DNA of 64,000 bases from Paraphoma chrysanthemicola (taxonomy: Eukaryota; Ascomycota; Dothideomycetes; Pleosporales; Phaeosphaeriaceae), in assembly GCA_020744225.1 (NCBI GenBank), contig JAGMWG010000011.1, positions 744,001 to 808,000 on the forward strand, in the 5' to 3' direction. Made by a program: the position numbers and the translations under genes. Position 1 is the stretch's first letter. The number at the start of each line of letters is the position of its first letter. The notes below the pieces were generated by a model, which ran no database searches, was not told the DNA's origin, and worked only from the letters and a program-made list of their open reading frames with translations. Below, one piece after another: positions 30,087 to 41,758 of the stretch.

Positions 30087-31223
30087 ATGCCATCAACAAG
30101 CCAGCCACGTCCAGTGGCATGCCGTGTGGAAACGAGCACATTTCTCGACCAAGCTGCAGCTCTCGAGGCGGGCGTTCAGGTGCAAGGCACCCCAATATTC
30201 GACCCGGAGAAGCACCTTGCTTTCGAGGAGCCTTCCAAGATCATCATGATGAAGGACATTGGATTCGCGGAAGATGTTGGCGTCTCTCCTGTGGCGGTTA
30301 CGCATCCCTTCCAGCTCTTTTCTCCAGAAGCCATCAAGATCATGCGCTTGGAGATTGATAAGCCAGAGGTCAGGGCCGATCACACATATGCCAGCAATAT
30401 CGCCAATGCTCAATTGCGCGGCTATGCAGTCAAGCACGCACCCTTTACTTACGCTGCATGGACCCACCCGGAGACAATGGCTATTGTGTCCAAACTCGCT
30501 GACGTGGACCTTGTTCCCTGGAGTGATTACGAGATTGCGCACATCAATCTGTCCGCTCCCAAGACCGAAGAGCAAGCAAATGCTGAGCTGGCAGCTCTCC
30601 ATTCGCGAAAAAGTTCTGTGCATTCAGACGAAGGCATCGACGTAAGTCCTCATGAAGATGACAAGCCCATCGTTGGCTGGCATACGGATTCTTATCCGTT
30701 CGTCTGCGTTCTGATGATGTCCGATTGCACCAACATGGTTGGCGGCGAAACCGCTCTCCGCACAGCGAGCGGAGAAGTTATTCGTGTCCGCGGTCCCCAG
30801 GAAGGTTGCGCTGTAATCCTTCAAGGCCGCTACATTACCCATCAAGCGCTACGTGCGCTTGGTGCAAAGGAGCGTATCACTGCTGTAACCTCGTGGCGTC
30901 CGCGCTCGCCTCACGTCAAAGACGACTCAGTCTTGCGCACAGTTCGACCAGTCTCTAACCTAAGAGAGCTGTACCCAGACTTCGCCGAGTATCGTCTTGA
31001 GATCATGGAGCAACGCCTTCGCCGCGCACGCGAAGAAATCCGGACTCGTCGTCAAGCTGATGAGGATTTCGATACCCAAGGACATAAGGCATTCCTGCAA
31101 GAGTCAGTCGATTTCCTGATGCACACCTTCAACGAGCTCGTGGCTGAGGATGAGGTTCAGACTGGGTTCATCGAGACCATTGACGTTCCCGATGTGGTTG
31201 TTGGGGAAGTACATGATGACTGA
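30087..31223 (+). CDS. Probable 2OG-Fe(II) oxygenase-like protein
   Basis: The frame is open from 29868, but ATG 30087 (MPSTSQPRP) is preferred. It has a C/A-rich leader ending acaagg, and the upstream residues look like untranslated sequence. The protein is 378 residues. An HxD pair lies in GWHTDSYPFVCVLMMSDC, with a later His in GRYITHQALRALGAKERITA followed by SWRPRSP. The order fits the two-His-one-carboxylate iron site and the oxoglutarate-binding Arg of the double-stranded beta-helix oxygenases. A variable loop between residues of about 220 and 250 is Ser/acidic (HSRKSSVHSDEGIDVSP). Substrate is unknown. There is no targeting signal, so it is probably cytosolic. Confidence 0.7.
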   Translation: MPSTSQPRPVACRVETSTFLDQAAALEAGVQVQGTPIFDPEKHLAFEEPSKIIMMKDIGFAEDVGVSPVAVTHPFQLFSPEAIKIMRLEIDKPEVRADHTYASNIANAQLRGYAVKHAPFTYAAWTHPETMAIVSKLADVDLVPWSDYEIAHINLSAPKTEEQANAELAALHSRKSSVHSDEGIDVSPHEDDKPIVGWHTDSYPFVCVLMMSDCTNMVGGETALRTASGEVIRVRGPQEGCAVILQGRYITHQALRALGAKERITAVTSWRPRSPHVKDDSVLRTVRPVSNLRELYPDFAEYRLEIMEQRLRRAREEIRTRRQADEDFDTQGHKAFLQESVDFLMHTFNELVAEDEVQTGFIETIDVPDVVVGEVHDD

Positions 31224-32011
31224 GCGCTCTTTACGACAGTGCTCTATCACAATTTCATTTTGGTACAGTCGTGTCTGCATAGGCGATCGAGTCCAAGCAT
31301 AGCGAGCTGTCCGCTTCTTGCATAAGTAATTGGGTCTACACCTGACGGGACGGTATACAAAGGGTGTTTGGGCGTTCCGGAAGTCGGGATTCAATGATAA
31401 TGAGTAATCAATAAATGAGTGGCCTTTTGAATCCTGTTGATATGAGCAAGGTGATGAAAACGTGATGCATTAAACTCTGATTGATGAAGACACCAGCAAG
31501 GCCACGGCGATCGTCGATGGTGTTCTGAGATGGCCATGTCAAGACAGGGCATAAGCTGACAGATGCAGTCCACGAAGCCAATCGACGCTCGCCGTGGGAA
31601 GCGGAGGTCAACGTGCACGTCGCACAAAAATCACAGTCGCGTGCCCAATGGAATTGACGGCAGCATTGCCTCAGCAAACAATTGTGATAATTCTGTCAAG
31701 GTCAAGCAGAAATAGAGGTGATTTTGGGGAGTCCGGAGCGTTGATTGGGTGTGGGATGGTATTCGCCCTGGTAAGCGCTGGTAGTGGATTGGTGACAAGG
31801 AGCGGTGGTTTGGTTCAGGCGCGGGATGCGTGTGGGAAATCGTCGGCAGGCGGCGCGGCGCTTGCTGGGGAACGAGCACGCTTCAACGCCAACGCCGGTC
31901 GCTCTTGCCTTGTATGCAACGCTCCTGCCAGCACCGAGCTGCTCCTTCCCCCCAGTCGACCCATGTGAGCCTCCCCATGCTCATCGTCGCGCGTCGCACT
32001 GCTGGACAGTC
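31224..32011. other. Intergenic, oxygenase-like gene to RING gene
   Basis: This is the 3' flank of the oxygenase-like gene and the promoter of the RING gene. The RING frame is open upstream of its preferred start, from 31805, without convincing coding character. Confidence 0.5.
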
Positions 32012-35000
32012 ATGGACCTAAATCGCTCGACCCCGCCAGCCACGGCTCGCCCCAAGAACTCGTCATCCTCGATAGCCTCCGCACATGCCGCCTCGAGCTC
32101 GCAGCAGTCCCTCAACATGGCCCCCAGTCCGCGGGCCACCCGCGGAGGCACGCCGACTGCGAGCCGGTCAGCCACCAAACTCGTCGACGACAAGGCGGCG
32201 ACGCGGCCGGCGAGCAGGGACAGCCTCAAGCAGAAGATGCTGAAGAAGCCTGAAGAGGCTCCCCGCCCGAGCAAGTCAGAAGAGGTAAACCGCCGCAGCC
32301 ACGTGCACAATCGGATTAAGGACGGCGTGTCTGACTGCCCACAGCAACTCAAGCTGCTCAGGACCGACTTGGACAGCCTGCGCCAGAACCTCACATGCAA
32401 GATCTGCGCCCGCCTGTTCTACCAGCCCTACACCATCGCGTGCGGGCACACGTACTGCTACACAGTGAGCTGACCGCATCATCTCATCACTGCCAGACTG
32501 CTAATACATGCTAGTGCCTCTGCACGTGGTTCGCCAACAACAAGAATCGCAAGACATGTCCCGACTGCCGCGTAGTTGTCAAGGAGATACCAGCTCCTGC
32601 CTATGTCGTGAGTAACGGGCAAGCACGCCAAGCGGCCAACCTGACACTGTGTAGATACGGGACATGACCACCATCTTGATCGGCCGAGCTGAGCTACTCC
32701 CGCCAGACGAAACCCTCGAAGACCACAAGAAATGGCAGAAAGAGGAGGCAGACGCCGTGCAGCAAGACAAGGACAACCAGGATCCTCGCACTGGTGGTTT
32801 GTTCAAAGGATGCTTCAAGGGCCACATACGAGGACCTTCGCTTCAGGTTCTCCGCGACAACGAGGACGGCGTAGACCGGTGTCCGGTGTGCACCTGGGAG
32901 CTGGAAGACGGAGGCTGTCAGCAGTGCGGCCTCATCTTCGACGAGTCCGGGGAGGTATCATGGGGCGACAGCTTCACGGGCTTCAGCGACATGGACGAAA
33001 TGTCCGAGCACGACACCGAGGACATCGATGCGGAGCTTGATATGGAGGATGTAGACTATGGGGCCTACGAAAACTGGGAAGACTATCTCCCCGAGCAGGG
33101 CTCTTTCATGATGCGGCGCTTTCTGGAAGCTGGCATACCCCCCAACGCCGCCGCATTCGCTCGACGACGACCATTGACGCACAGCGAGGCTGGCAGCAGA
33201 CGCTCTTACTCGCAAAGCATAGTTTCAGACATGTACGGCGACGAAATGGACACAGTCGAAGAGGAAGACGAAGACGGTGCCGAAGAGGACTCGGAGATGA
33301 ATGACTTCATCGACGACGAGGACATTGATGGCTCAGCAAGCAACGAGTCGTCCACGCCGGGACCGCCAGTACAGCCCACAAACTCTCAAGCACGATCGCG
33401 AGCAAGGAACCGCCGCATCGTCGAATCTGAGACGTCGTCCACAATCTCAAGCGTAATAGAAGAGGAAGAGGAAGACGAGGAGGACCAAGGCCCTATCCGT
33501 CCTGTCCGCAGAGGCCCAAGCAATCCTGCTCAAGCCCGCTTCCTCAACCGCGCCAACGGCTCCAGATCGTCCAGGGGTGCACCGTCGTCTACATCAACTG
33601 ATGTGTCAACTGATGACCTGGATGAGGATACACAGGCTCTTTTGCGGGATCAAGGGTGGGGCATGCTCCAGCACGATGACGATGAGATGGGCGAAGATGA
33701 AGACGAGGATAGCGATGGAGGAAGAACGACCGTTGGGTGGGAACCGCTTGCGAACTCAAATGACAGAAGCCGAATGGCCGGTTCTCTAACACCTACTGCA
33801 GATCGTCCTCGGCCTAGTGCCCCGATACGCCCTCCTTCTCGAGCAGGCAACATTCACCTGATGAACGCTCCGCGTGGTCTCCGCCAACGATCATCCGTCC
33901 TTTCAACGTCTACGGTTCACTACGAAGATGGCGAAGCAGACGACGATGATTCAGACCAGGATGGCGACATTACCATGCACGCTATGCACTCGTTGCGCTC
34001 TCGTCGTTCCCAAGCACAGATGCGGAACATAGCTGCCTTCTCCAATCCACAGGGCCGATTCGGCAGCCGGACTCCTGTGCAAAATCGGGCAGACCCTGAT
34101 GCCGATGACAACTCGGATACGTCACAGCCAGGAAACGGTCGAAGGGCTCCACGGACACAACGCCGTGAATACGATCCGCGCATTAGCTGGATGTTTGCTG
34201 CGCACCAAAGAGCACTCCAGGAACATCAGATGACAGGCGCATTGATCGATGTGGAGCCGCGCTCTATCACACCACTTGCTCGCCCACGTACCGCAAACAG
34301 AAACAGGCCAAGCCCGGCGCAAGCCTACTCACCCTTCTTGCCACCTAACCGCCTACGTACCCCACTTATGGACAATACGTCGAACGTTGGGCCTAACTCA
34401 CGTTTGCCCGTTTCTCCGCCAAGACGCAGCGCAATGTCTCCGGCCCTGCCCCAAGGTACTGGTACTGGTGGTCTCAATAGAGTTGAGCGAGCCCCGTCCA
34501 TCACGTCTACTAGCACCGGATCAGTCATTATGACGCCAGGCACGTCCACACCCAATTCGCAAGACTCTATAGATAGATTTGCGCAAGCGCAAGCTGGCAC
34601 AGCCGTGGATCTCATTGATCGACCAGAGAGCCGAGTGAGCGCACGACCGCCGTCTGCGACAGGCAGACGTGCTTCAGCCAACTTTTCACCTGTGTATCCA
34701 CCTTTCCACAATGCCAGTATGGGATTGCATGGACAGGGTCCTGTTCTGCCGCCATATCAAGCACACGGAAATCCCTGGGCTGCCTTCGTTCAGGCTCGCG
34801 GCCTTCGCAACCGAAATTCACGACAGATCTTGAGGGAGCAATCCTCTGTGGCGACTTTGCGTGCTGCTAGCTCTCGAGCTAATGTTCGAGAAGCCGCAAG
34901 CGTCAACCCTCCACCGCCGATGCGACCTCAAGCCTCTCGTATTTTGCGACCGCAGGCATCGCGGAGACAGCTGAGCAATCAAGCTTCGACCCGCACACTA

Positions 35001-35552
35001 CGCGCCAGTGACCATGCTCGACCTCCACCTTCGCCAGGTCACAATGTAGTGCAAACAGCTACCCAGCCTGCTCCCCGCCCTGTCAGATTGACTCAAGATG
35101 AACGCGACACTCGAGCACGAGAACTCGTTGAAAACAGATTACGAGCTCTTGGACAACCCAACGCTGCGCCTCCGGTGACCAACCCTTTCACCCGACGCGC
35201 AGTCAACCCTGCCAATGCAGCAAACATGCAAGCCCCTTCAACTGGCATCCAGCACACGAGAAGCAACTCAAATGAGTCCATGCAGTCAGTCAACTCCTCG
35301 GGAACTATCAGCGCAGCTCCCGCATCCCCAGTCCTAGGTCGTCGACGCAGTAATCGTAACATCATGAATGCTCCTCCTCCAGGCGTGCTTCCCGTCGCGC
35401 AAGGAGCCTTCACGTCCCCTGCGACGGCATACGCCAACAGCTATACTCGCCCAAGACAGAATCCTCTGTCTGGTGTGACGAATGCGTATGACTCGCCACT
35501 AAACGTCAACAATCGCGGTTTGAATCCCATCCCTGCTGGCCACCTCATCTAG
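32012..35552 (+). CDS. Large RING-finger protein, probable E3 ubiquitin ligase
   Basis: Three exons, 32012-32464, 32515-32607 and 32655-35552, join in phase 0 to give 1147 residues. The C3HC4 RING finger is split by the first intron: LTCKICARLFYQ, CGHTYCYT, then CLCTWFANN and KTCPDCRVVV. It is followed by a conserved helix and a second Cys cluster, CPVCTWELEDGGCQQCG, perhaps a zinc ribbon. The last 800 residues are low-complexity: acidic runs (VEEEDEDGAEEDSE) and long Ser/Pro/Arg/Asn-rich stretches, surely disordered. It probably passes ubiquitin to a nuclear or chromatin substrate, but that is inference from the RING alone. The start (MDLNRSTPPATARP) is chosen because the upstream frame looks untranslated. 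Confidence 0.85.
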
Positions 35553-37155
35553 GATGTTTGTCACCGGCCTGCACCGCGACCTTTCTCCAGAAAACGACTC
35601 ATCAAGTCCACCCAAAACTGCTGTACCTTCTTTTCCTTTGTTTCACTGGCAATCTGCACCATAACCGCATCCTGTTTTTTGGCGTTGATTCTCTTTTTTT
35701 CACCTGGCATGTTGACGACTCGTGTCTTTTAGCGGCATACAAAAATGGATTTGGATCGCTCTTCAGCATTTTCTGGCGTCTCTTTTTTGTTTTCTTCTTG
35801 GGCGGCATTATACCACGGGCATGTAGCGCGGGGATTGGGAAAGCATGAAAGCATGGTCAGGCACAAGGCATTGGATAAGTGAGAGTTGTTAATTCAGATA
35901 TAGCTTATTCGATCACTGTGTTGTTGTTGGGTAAATATCATTATCCCGATATCTCGCTCTGTGACCACCATGGATCTCTTCCGATTCTTTTAGACGTGGC
36001 GTTTGCGCAAAATGCACAATGTCCGTTTCGTTATCACTGATGTTCCCCGCTGGCGAGATCGGCATGGATCCCACGTTCCAACGGGAGCAGACGCAGTGCT
36101 GATCGACGCCCCATGAAATTGCAACGTGGCACACTGACGTACAAAGGAGCGAGATAAAGAGCGATCAACGTGAGGAATGTACATCACAATTTGTCTCAGA
36201 GAAGCGGTCAGCGAAGTAGTCGGTAGTAATACTGGTAGTGCTTGACCGAGCACATTTACACAGAAGTCACAAAGATTCATGTCAGACGAGTTAGTTGATC
36301 GTTCGCGCTCTGCGCAACAAATTTGATATTCATACTATACTGATACCCAAAATAGGCTGTAGAATGGTAAACCCATACTCGTGTCAATTTGCTTCATCCC
36401 AATGCTTCCGTCATTCAGAACCATACAAATTGAAGATCTGTATCCGCCCAATTGTTTGTTGTGCTTTCATCCTAACTCCCGAAGCCCCATATTGCGCTGG
36501 CGAAGCCTCACCATGACGCATGACAATCTTGACTCCATCGTCGTCGAAACAAATCCAAGCGCCTAATGGAACGACCCAGGGTCCAGTAAAGGGTCGACAA
36601 TTTCCGATAGAACATGTACCTTGAAGGAAACATTGTGGCTGTGTTTATGAAAGCAAGATCAACAGCACGTGTTGCGACTCGCCGGCCGCGCAGAAGCTGA
36701 ATGGTGCAAACGAGTGTCGGATGTGCGTTACTGCCCAACCGGATGACAGCGGATGAAATTACGGGCGCCTGGCTTCACCAAAACAGTCGCCGAGAATGTC
36801 AGATACTGAAGAAGCCATACAGTGTGTGCATAGTTTATGCTGAGAAAGTGGCCGTGAACAGAGATAGCGAGCAAAATCCGGTATGCGTCCGGTTGCAACA
36901 GGCACAAAGTCGGTTGGTCGCGAAAAGCTAGTGCGACGTGGTTGGTAAGGTTGTAAATCGATGCAGTGCTAGAAACCATACGCAACGCTCAGGCAACGCT
37001 AATCATACATAGTCGTGATAAGATCTGGCGGCACATCGATGGCGTAGATGGTCCTACAAAGACACATGATTAGATACTGTCATGGCACGGGTCGCTTGAA
37101 ACTTTGGCAGAGAGCCATACCGAGATCATAAGTCGTGATACACATTATTCGCCCA
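35553..37155. other. Intergenic, convergent
   Basis: The RING gene and the Ser-rich protein gene converge. No coding or RNA gene is recognised over 1.6 kb. A pyrimidine-rich stretch (35,620-35,800) is probably the 3' UTR of the RING gene. Confidence 0.5.
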
Positions 37156-38028
37156 CTAGTCCATGTAGAAGTCGCCCTTGAGGATTCGCTCTTGCATGGC
37201 ATCGGGAACCTTGGGTTGCTTCGGCATCTCGCGGACAGGCGGCTCCATGATAGCAACGCTCTTGGCCCGCTGATGACCGAGCATAGGAGGCGGACCAGAG
37301 ACGGAGCCTCGCTCGGCTCGAGAGCGGAGGTTCTCCGCGAAGTTGTAGCCTTCGCCTGTGAGTGGAGACGTTAGTATGTCATCGTCAAAAGAACGTTCAG
37401 AATGCTCTGTAACATGCTCTGCGATGGGAGGCCAGATGTGAGAGATGGAAGCAGATCTCGAAGACCGAGGGGAAAGAGGGCCAACAAGAAGTGACAGCGG
37501 GGAAGGCAGGGAACGCGACAATGAAGACAGACCTCGACCTCGACCAGTCGGGGGAGAGGAAGCTTTATGGATGGAGGGTCTACCATTTTGGTTCCCAACG
37601 CTCCCATTGCTCTGCCTAACGTCCCGCAGGGCGCGCGCACCGAAGCTTAATCGTCGAGCAAAGGGGGTCGCTGGGTTGCTGCTAGTGGCAGAGTTGGATG
37701 GTGCATAGTCATCCTCAAAAGGGCTCTCGTCGACGGAGCCAGAGTTGGCGCTCGAGATGCTCTCTGTCCGTGTTCGCGGGTTCTGGAAGGGGGATGTCTG
37801 GCCGGGAGAGGCTCCCAGGCCAATGGTTGTGAGGGAGAGCCGCCGCCGTTGAGCGTTCGCAGCAGCCGTTGTGATGGGCCCCGACACGCCCGAGGCACTA
37901 CTCGTCTGGCCGACGTAGCTGTTTGACCGACCAAAGAGGTCTTGAAAGGTCTGAGCTGTGACGGAGGCACGCCGCCGTTCCGTAGCACCCGGTGAATGGA
38001 GGGGCGGTGAATTGCTGCCGTTGGACAT
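37156..38028 (-). CDS. Ser-rich conserved fungal protein (290 aa)
   Basis: This is a single frame on the minus strand from ATG 38028 (MSNGSNSPPLHSPG). The sequence is Ser/Pro/Arg-rich with many possible phosphosites (RRRASVTAQTFQDLFGRS, RRRLSLTTIGLG). It ends in PDAMQERILKGDFYMD, a C-terminal motif I recognise from uncharacterised ascomycete proteins. There is no membrane segment and it is probably mostly disordered. A perfect-looking 3' splice site (actaacgtctccactcacag) sits inside the frame at about 37,359-37,378. An alternative 3n intron could remove 13 residues, but the unspliced reading is open. The function is unknown. Confidence 0.72.
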   Translation of the reverse strand: MSNGSNSPPLHSPGATERRRASVTAQTFQDLFGRSNSYVGQTSSASGVSGPITTAAANAQRRRLSLTTIGLGASPGQTSPFQNPRTRTESISSANSGSVDESPFEDDYAPSNSATSSNPATPFARRLSFGARALRDVRQSNGSVGNQNGRPSIHKASSPPTGRGRGLSSLSRSLPSPLSLLVGPLSPRSSRSASISHIWPPIAEHVTEHSERSFDDDILTSPLTGEGYNFAENLRSRAERGSVSGPPPMLGHQRAKSVAIMEPPVREMPKQPKVPDAMQERILKGDFYMD

Positions 38029-40310
38029 TGTGAAGGCTGGAGGGCTTATCGAGCTGGATGTGTTGTGATTGTGGGCACAAAAGTTCAAAGAAGCGTGCAG
38101 AATTGGTAGATGTCGAGAGTGTCAAGTAAGTGTTGGCGTGTTGTGCGTCAGGAATGGAAGCAGGGAGGCTGTGGATGGAGATATGTAGCTGAGTGCACGG
38201 ACAGGATCCCCTGGTTGGCGGGCGCGGTGCTCAGCGTGCCAGTACGTCAGCGGGGTCGGATGGCGTGATAAGCGAGGTCTTGTCGCGCCAGGGTGCTGCG
38301 ATTGCGAGAGGATGGCGTGAGGCAAGTCAAACTGAACAGATTACGGAGCTGTGTTACAAGAAGAGAAGGGGGAATGATGGGCAGGGCTGCAATATAGAAA
38401 GCGCTGGGTGAATCAACTGGAAGGCTCGGCCGCTCCCCCAAGGCATGGATCAACTCTTATTTGGCGCGCTAGTGCTGACAGCGGCTTAGCGCCATTTCCC
38501 CGCAATGCACCCATGGAAGCAACAAAGCGTCCCATGTGGATAAGGGACGTGGCCGTGCCAGCGCGTGTCCAACCACATGGTGGGCAACTCGAGACTAATT
38601 GCTTCCCCCCGCAATCGACCCAGCGTCGACCCACCCGTCGCGCACCTGCAACCATAACGATCATCGACGTGCCTGCCGTGCCTTCGCGCTGCTAAGAGGC
38701 ACGACGAGTTCTTGCAAAGATGTACAAGTATAGGAGGCCACGGCCTTGTTTCGCCTGTGCAATATAAAGAAGAACGCTCAAGAACGCTTACTTCTCGCTT
38801 CATGACCCAGCTGTGAGGCATCTAACAGCATCCCCCAGTCGCTCGAATAACTTGCCTGTTCACTGTCGCATGTGGGAAGGCGCTATATACTAGCGTTGAC
38901 AAGCTCAGGACGAGCGTCTTGGGGCAGATGCTCGCCACTCACATGCTCTCGTCTATTCCTACTAGCAGGCGTTAAGCATGCCATTTAGGTGTACAATGCC
39001 CTTGTGCGACCCCCTATCAACGAACCGCGCTCGTATCGCACCTTCAGCCGGTCGTTGACAAACGATGTGGCTGCCGCATGCAGCCACTATCTTGGGACTG
39101 AGCAGCGTGTCAGGATTACATGGACTATTTCGCCCGGAACCGCGGAGGAACCGCGCAGAAGCAACGTCTGAGATATCGCTTACGTTGCAGAAGAGCGGGG
39201 TCTTCCCACTGGGTGGGCACTGCGACCGCTTTGTCGGCATTAACGGCGTGATCAATCTTAAACTGGGTTCACACTGATGTGCTCATGGCGTGAGAAAGAT
39301 TGCTCAAACCTTATTGTAGGCAGAGATGTTTCGAACGGTAGTGTGCGTTGGAAGGGTCTATCGGTGAATACTTAGCCTTGCGTATGACGGTGGATAGTAG
39401 TATGGCTCCCTGGGGGCCAAGGTGCAGCAAGAACCGGCCCTTTACACGAACGAATGACTGGGTTGTTGTACGCCATGCAATAGACGTCTTTCCGATTGGT
39501 TCCCCTACACCTCCGATACGACAAGAGCGGACTCCGCCCTATCAGACACAGAGCCCCGATATTCACACCGAGTGTCCACCTTGAGCCAGTGCTGATCCAT
39601 ACTGATAGACAGCGTAGTCTCGCCAACACGGCGAATTTCTACACACTCCGATGGCTTGCGGTGAGACATGTCGAAGGCTAAGCTCCGCATCAATGCATGT
39701 CAAGTCTATTCTTGCCAATGAAAGACAGCCACTGGCTCCAGACCACAGCCCCGGGAGGGTACGCTCGGAGCTTGTCAGGCGCCTACGTGTTGCAGTGGAG
39801 ACCGATCGTCAGCTGAGCATCACGACTGGCATTAAGTTTTGGTGTAACAGGCTGGCTTATGTGGAATGGGTCAATTCGCAAGGAGTATTAGTGCTTGTCA
39901 CTGCAGTTGTGGATTCGGAAAGATAAGAGTTGATTCGTAAGTTTGCTCAAAAGAGTGTAAGAATGCGATAAGATGTCCTTGGCTTCGGAGTCGTCCATGA
40001 CAGATGTGAATTAAAGGCGGGTTTGAGCCGACCAGAGAGCCAAAGAATAATTGATGAACACAAAAGAAAAGAAAAGGAGAGACGTTCTAACGCTAGAGAA
40101 AACGCAGCAATGGATATCGAGGTCCTATACGACAAGCTCGGAAGAGATGCCGTAAAAACAAGAGTAGGATGTAAGAAGCAAAGAGATACAGTGCAAGGAG
40201 TGATAATAATGCAGAATACCGCCCACGCCAACAAAGGAGATCAACTCAAATGGAATCGCAAAGTAAGGATCGTTCTGGGCACATTGTATCTCGACGCCGT
40301 GGCAGCACCC
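38029..40310. other. Long intergenic region
   Basis: This holds the promoter of the Ser-rich gene (38029-38300) and the 3' flank of the SWIM gene. About 2 kb between has only short chance frames and no recognised RNA, repeat or transposon sequence. Confidence 0.5.
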
Positions 40311-41758
40311 CTACTCTTGCATTGTCCGCTTCGACTCGCCTTCGCGTATCTCGGAAGCTGCACGCTTCCGGCTGTCATGGACGACCCGACGGAAGGCATT
40401 GACGTAGCTCGCCGGCGTGTCGTAATCGGCCAGCTTCTGTCCGATGCTTTGTACAGCTTCCCAATGATTGCGGAGGACGTCTTCCTGCGGTAACGAGCGA
40501 AGAGTGTCGAGCACGAAAAGAGCGTCGCCGTCCTTGTGAGAGCCAATGAGTGCTATGAAGAGATTGTTCTCTGCAGGATCCAACGGTGCTTCTAAACCCC
40601 AGGTGATGTCTGCGTAAGCGTTGACGTTGCGATCCACTACTCTCTCGAGGACTCTGATCAACGCTGCCGCGGCTCTGACGGCTATGGTCCGAATGTCAGG
40701 GTCGTCCTTATCTTGTTGGCAAATTAAATCATCAATGGCGTCCACTATCAGCGTGAGTTGCTTCGCGCAATTCAGAACATCGAACTTGAGCGAATCTGGA
40801 GATGCGTCCATGGGACCGTGCGCAATATACTCATCCAGGGCGTGGAAGGTCCTGGCGATCCGTGTATCGATCTTCTCGAAGAAGACACGACGCTGAAACG
40901 TGGGATCGAGAACATCGCGCAACTGTAGGAATAGCCCCGGATCGCGAATCGCGTAGTCCGAGAATAGTCTGGCGAATTCTTGGTATTTCCTCGAGCGTTC
41001 GGACGTCAATGGTGAGGGGGGTGTCTTGAACTCGCCCGGCAACGCGTCACTAGGCTCGAAGACTGAAAGCATGTGAGTAATCTCATCCTTCATTTCATCT
41101 TCATCCTCAGGAAGATCATCTTTCTGCACCACCCATTTGAGGTCTTCGGCTACGCTCTCTAGGCCCTTGTTGTTCAGTATGTCTACCGGCGTTGTGCTTT
41201 GTATGGTTGAACCATCGGGAGAGAACTGAAGAGGCTGTTCATCGAGGGACTCGGCGGCAGTTGACAAGATCTGATCGGCCAGCCAATATATGTGCTGGGA
41301 CACGGTAAGTACTAGCCAACATGCCCAATTAAGAACAAACATACTTTACAGGCCAGACCTTTCTCGTTGGCACCACAGGTACATTTGGGCTGCCGAAGCT
41401 TTCCGCCGATAGCAACAGTGATATCATCGTCAATGTAGAAATGCTTGACTCCGTTGACGTTCTTGTCCGTGGAAAGCGTACAGTATTTCATCTTGATCTC
41501 ATTGTCCTCCAGTCCCCTCTTGACTCGTCGCCGCAGATCGCTGTCGAAGGTAGAGACATTGTAGTGAAGATTGTTGGTGGAGATGACCAGGGATGGTGTC
41601 GGTGAGACGGGCGACGTTGATTCCACGGATTGTATTGGTCGTTCTTGGCTCGAGTTCGACGAGGATCCGGAATTTGCTCGCGCTGCCTTTGCGGCCCCAG
41701 ACCGAGTCGTCACCATTTCCTCTCCTAAAGAGAGCTTTGAGAATTGCTCCACTGACAT
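40311..41758 (-). CDS. SWIM zinc-finger protein
   Basis: Two exons on the minus strand, 41758-41345 and 41294-40311, join in phase 0 across a 50-bp intron (gtatgt..tcccag), giving 465 residues. The SWIM motif CxCx(n)CxH is formed across the splice: PKCTCGANEKGLACK from exon 1 and HIYWLADQIL from exon 2. SWIM fingers bind DNA or proteins and occur in transposase-derived, recombination and ubiquitin-ligase proteins. The rest is helical and acidic (LPEDEDEMKDEITHMLSVF; AIRDPGLFLQLRDVLDP) without a recognised catalytic domain. The N-terminus is Ser-rich and basic (TTRSGAAKAARANSGSSS). It ends in KRAASEIREGESKR. It is probably nuclear; its role is unknown. Confidence 0.85.

Noticed and set aside
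40023..40493. 156-codon plus-strand frame
   Set aside because: Its right half is antisense to the SWIM gene and its left half is featureless.
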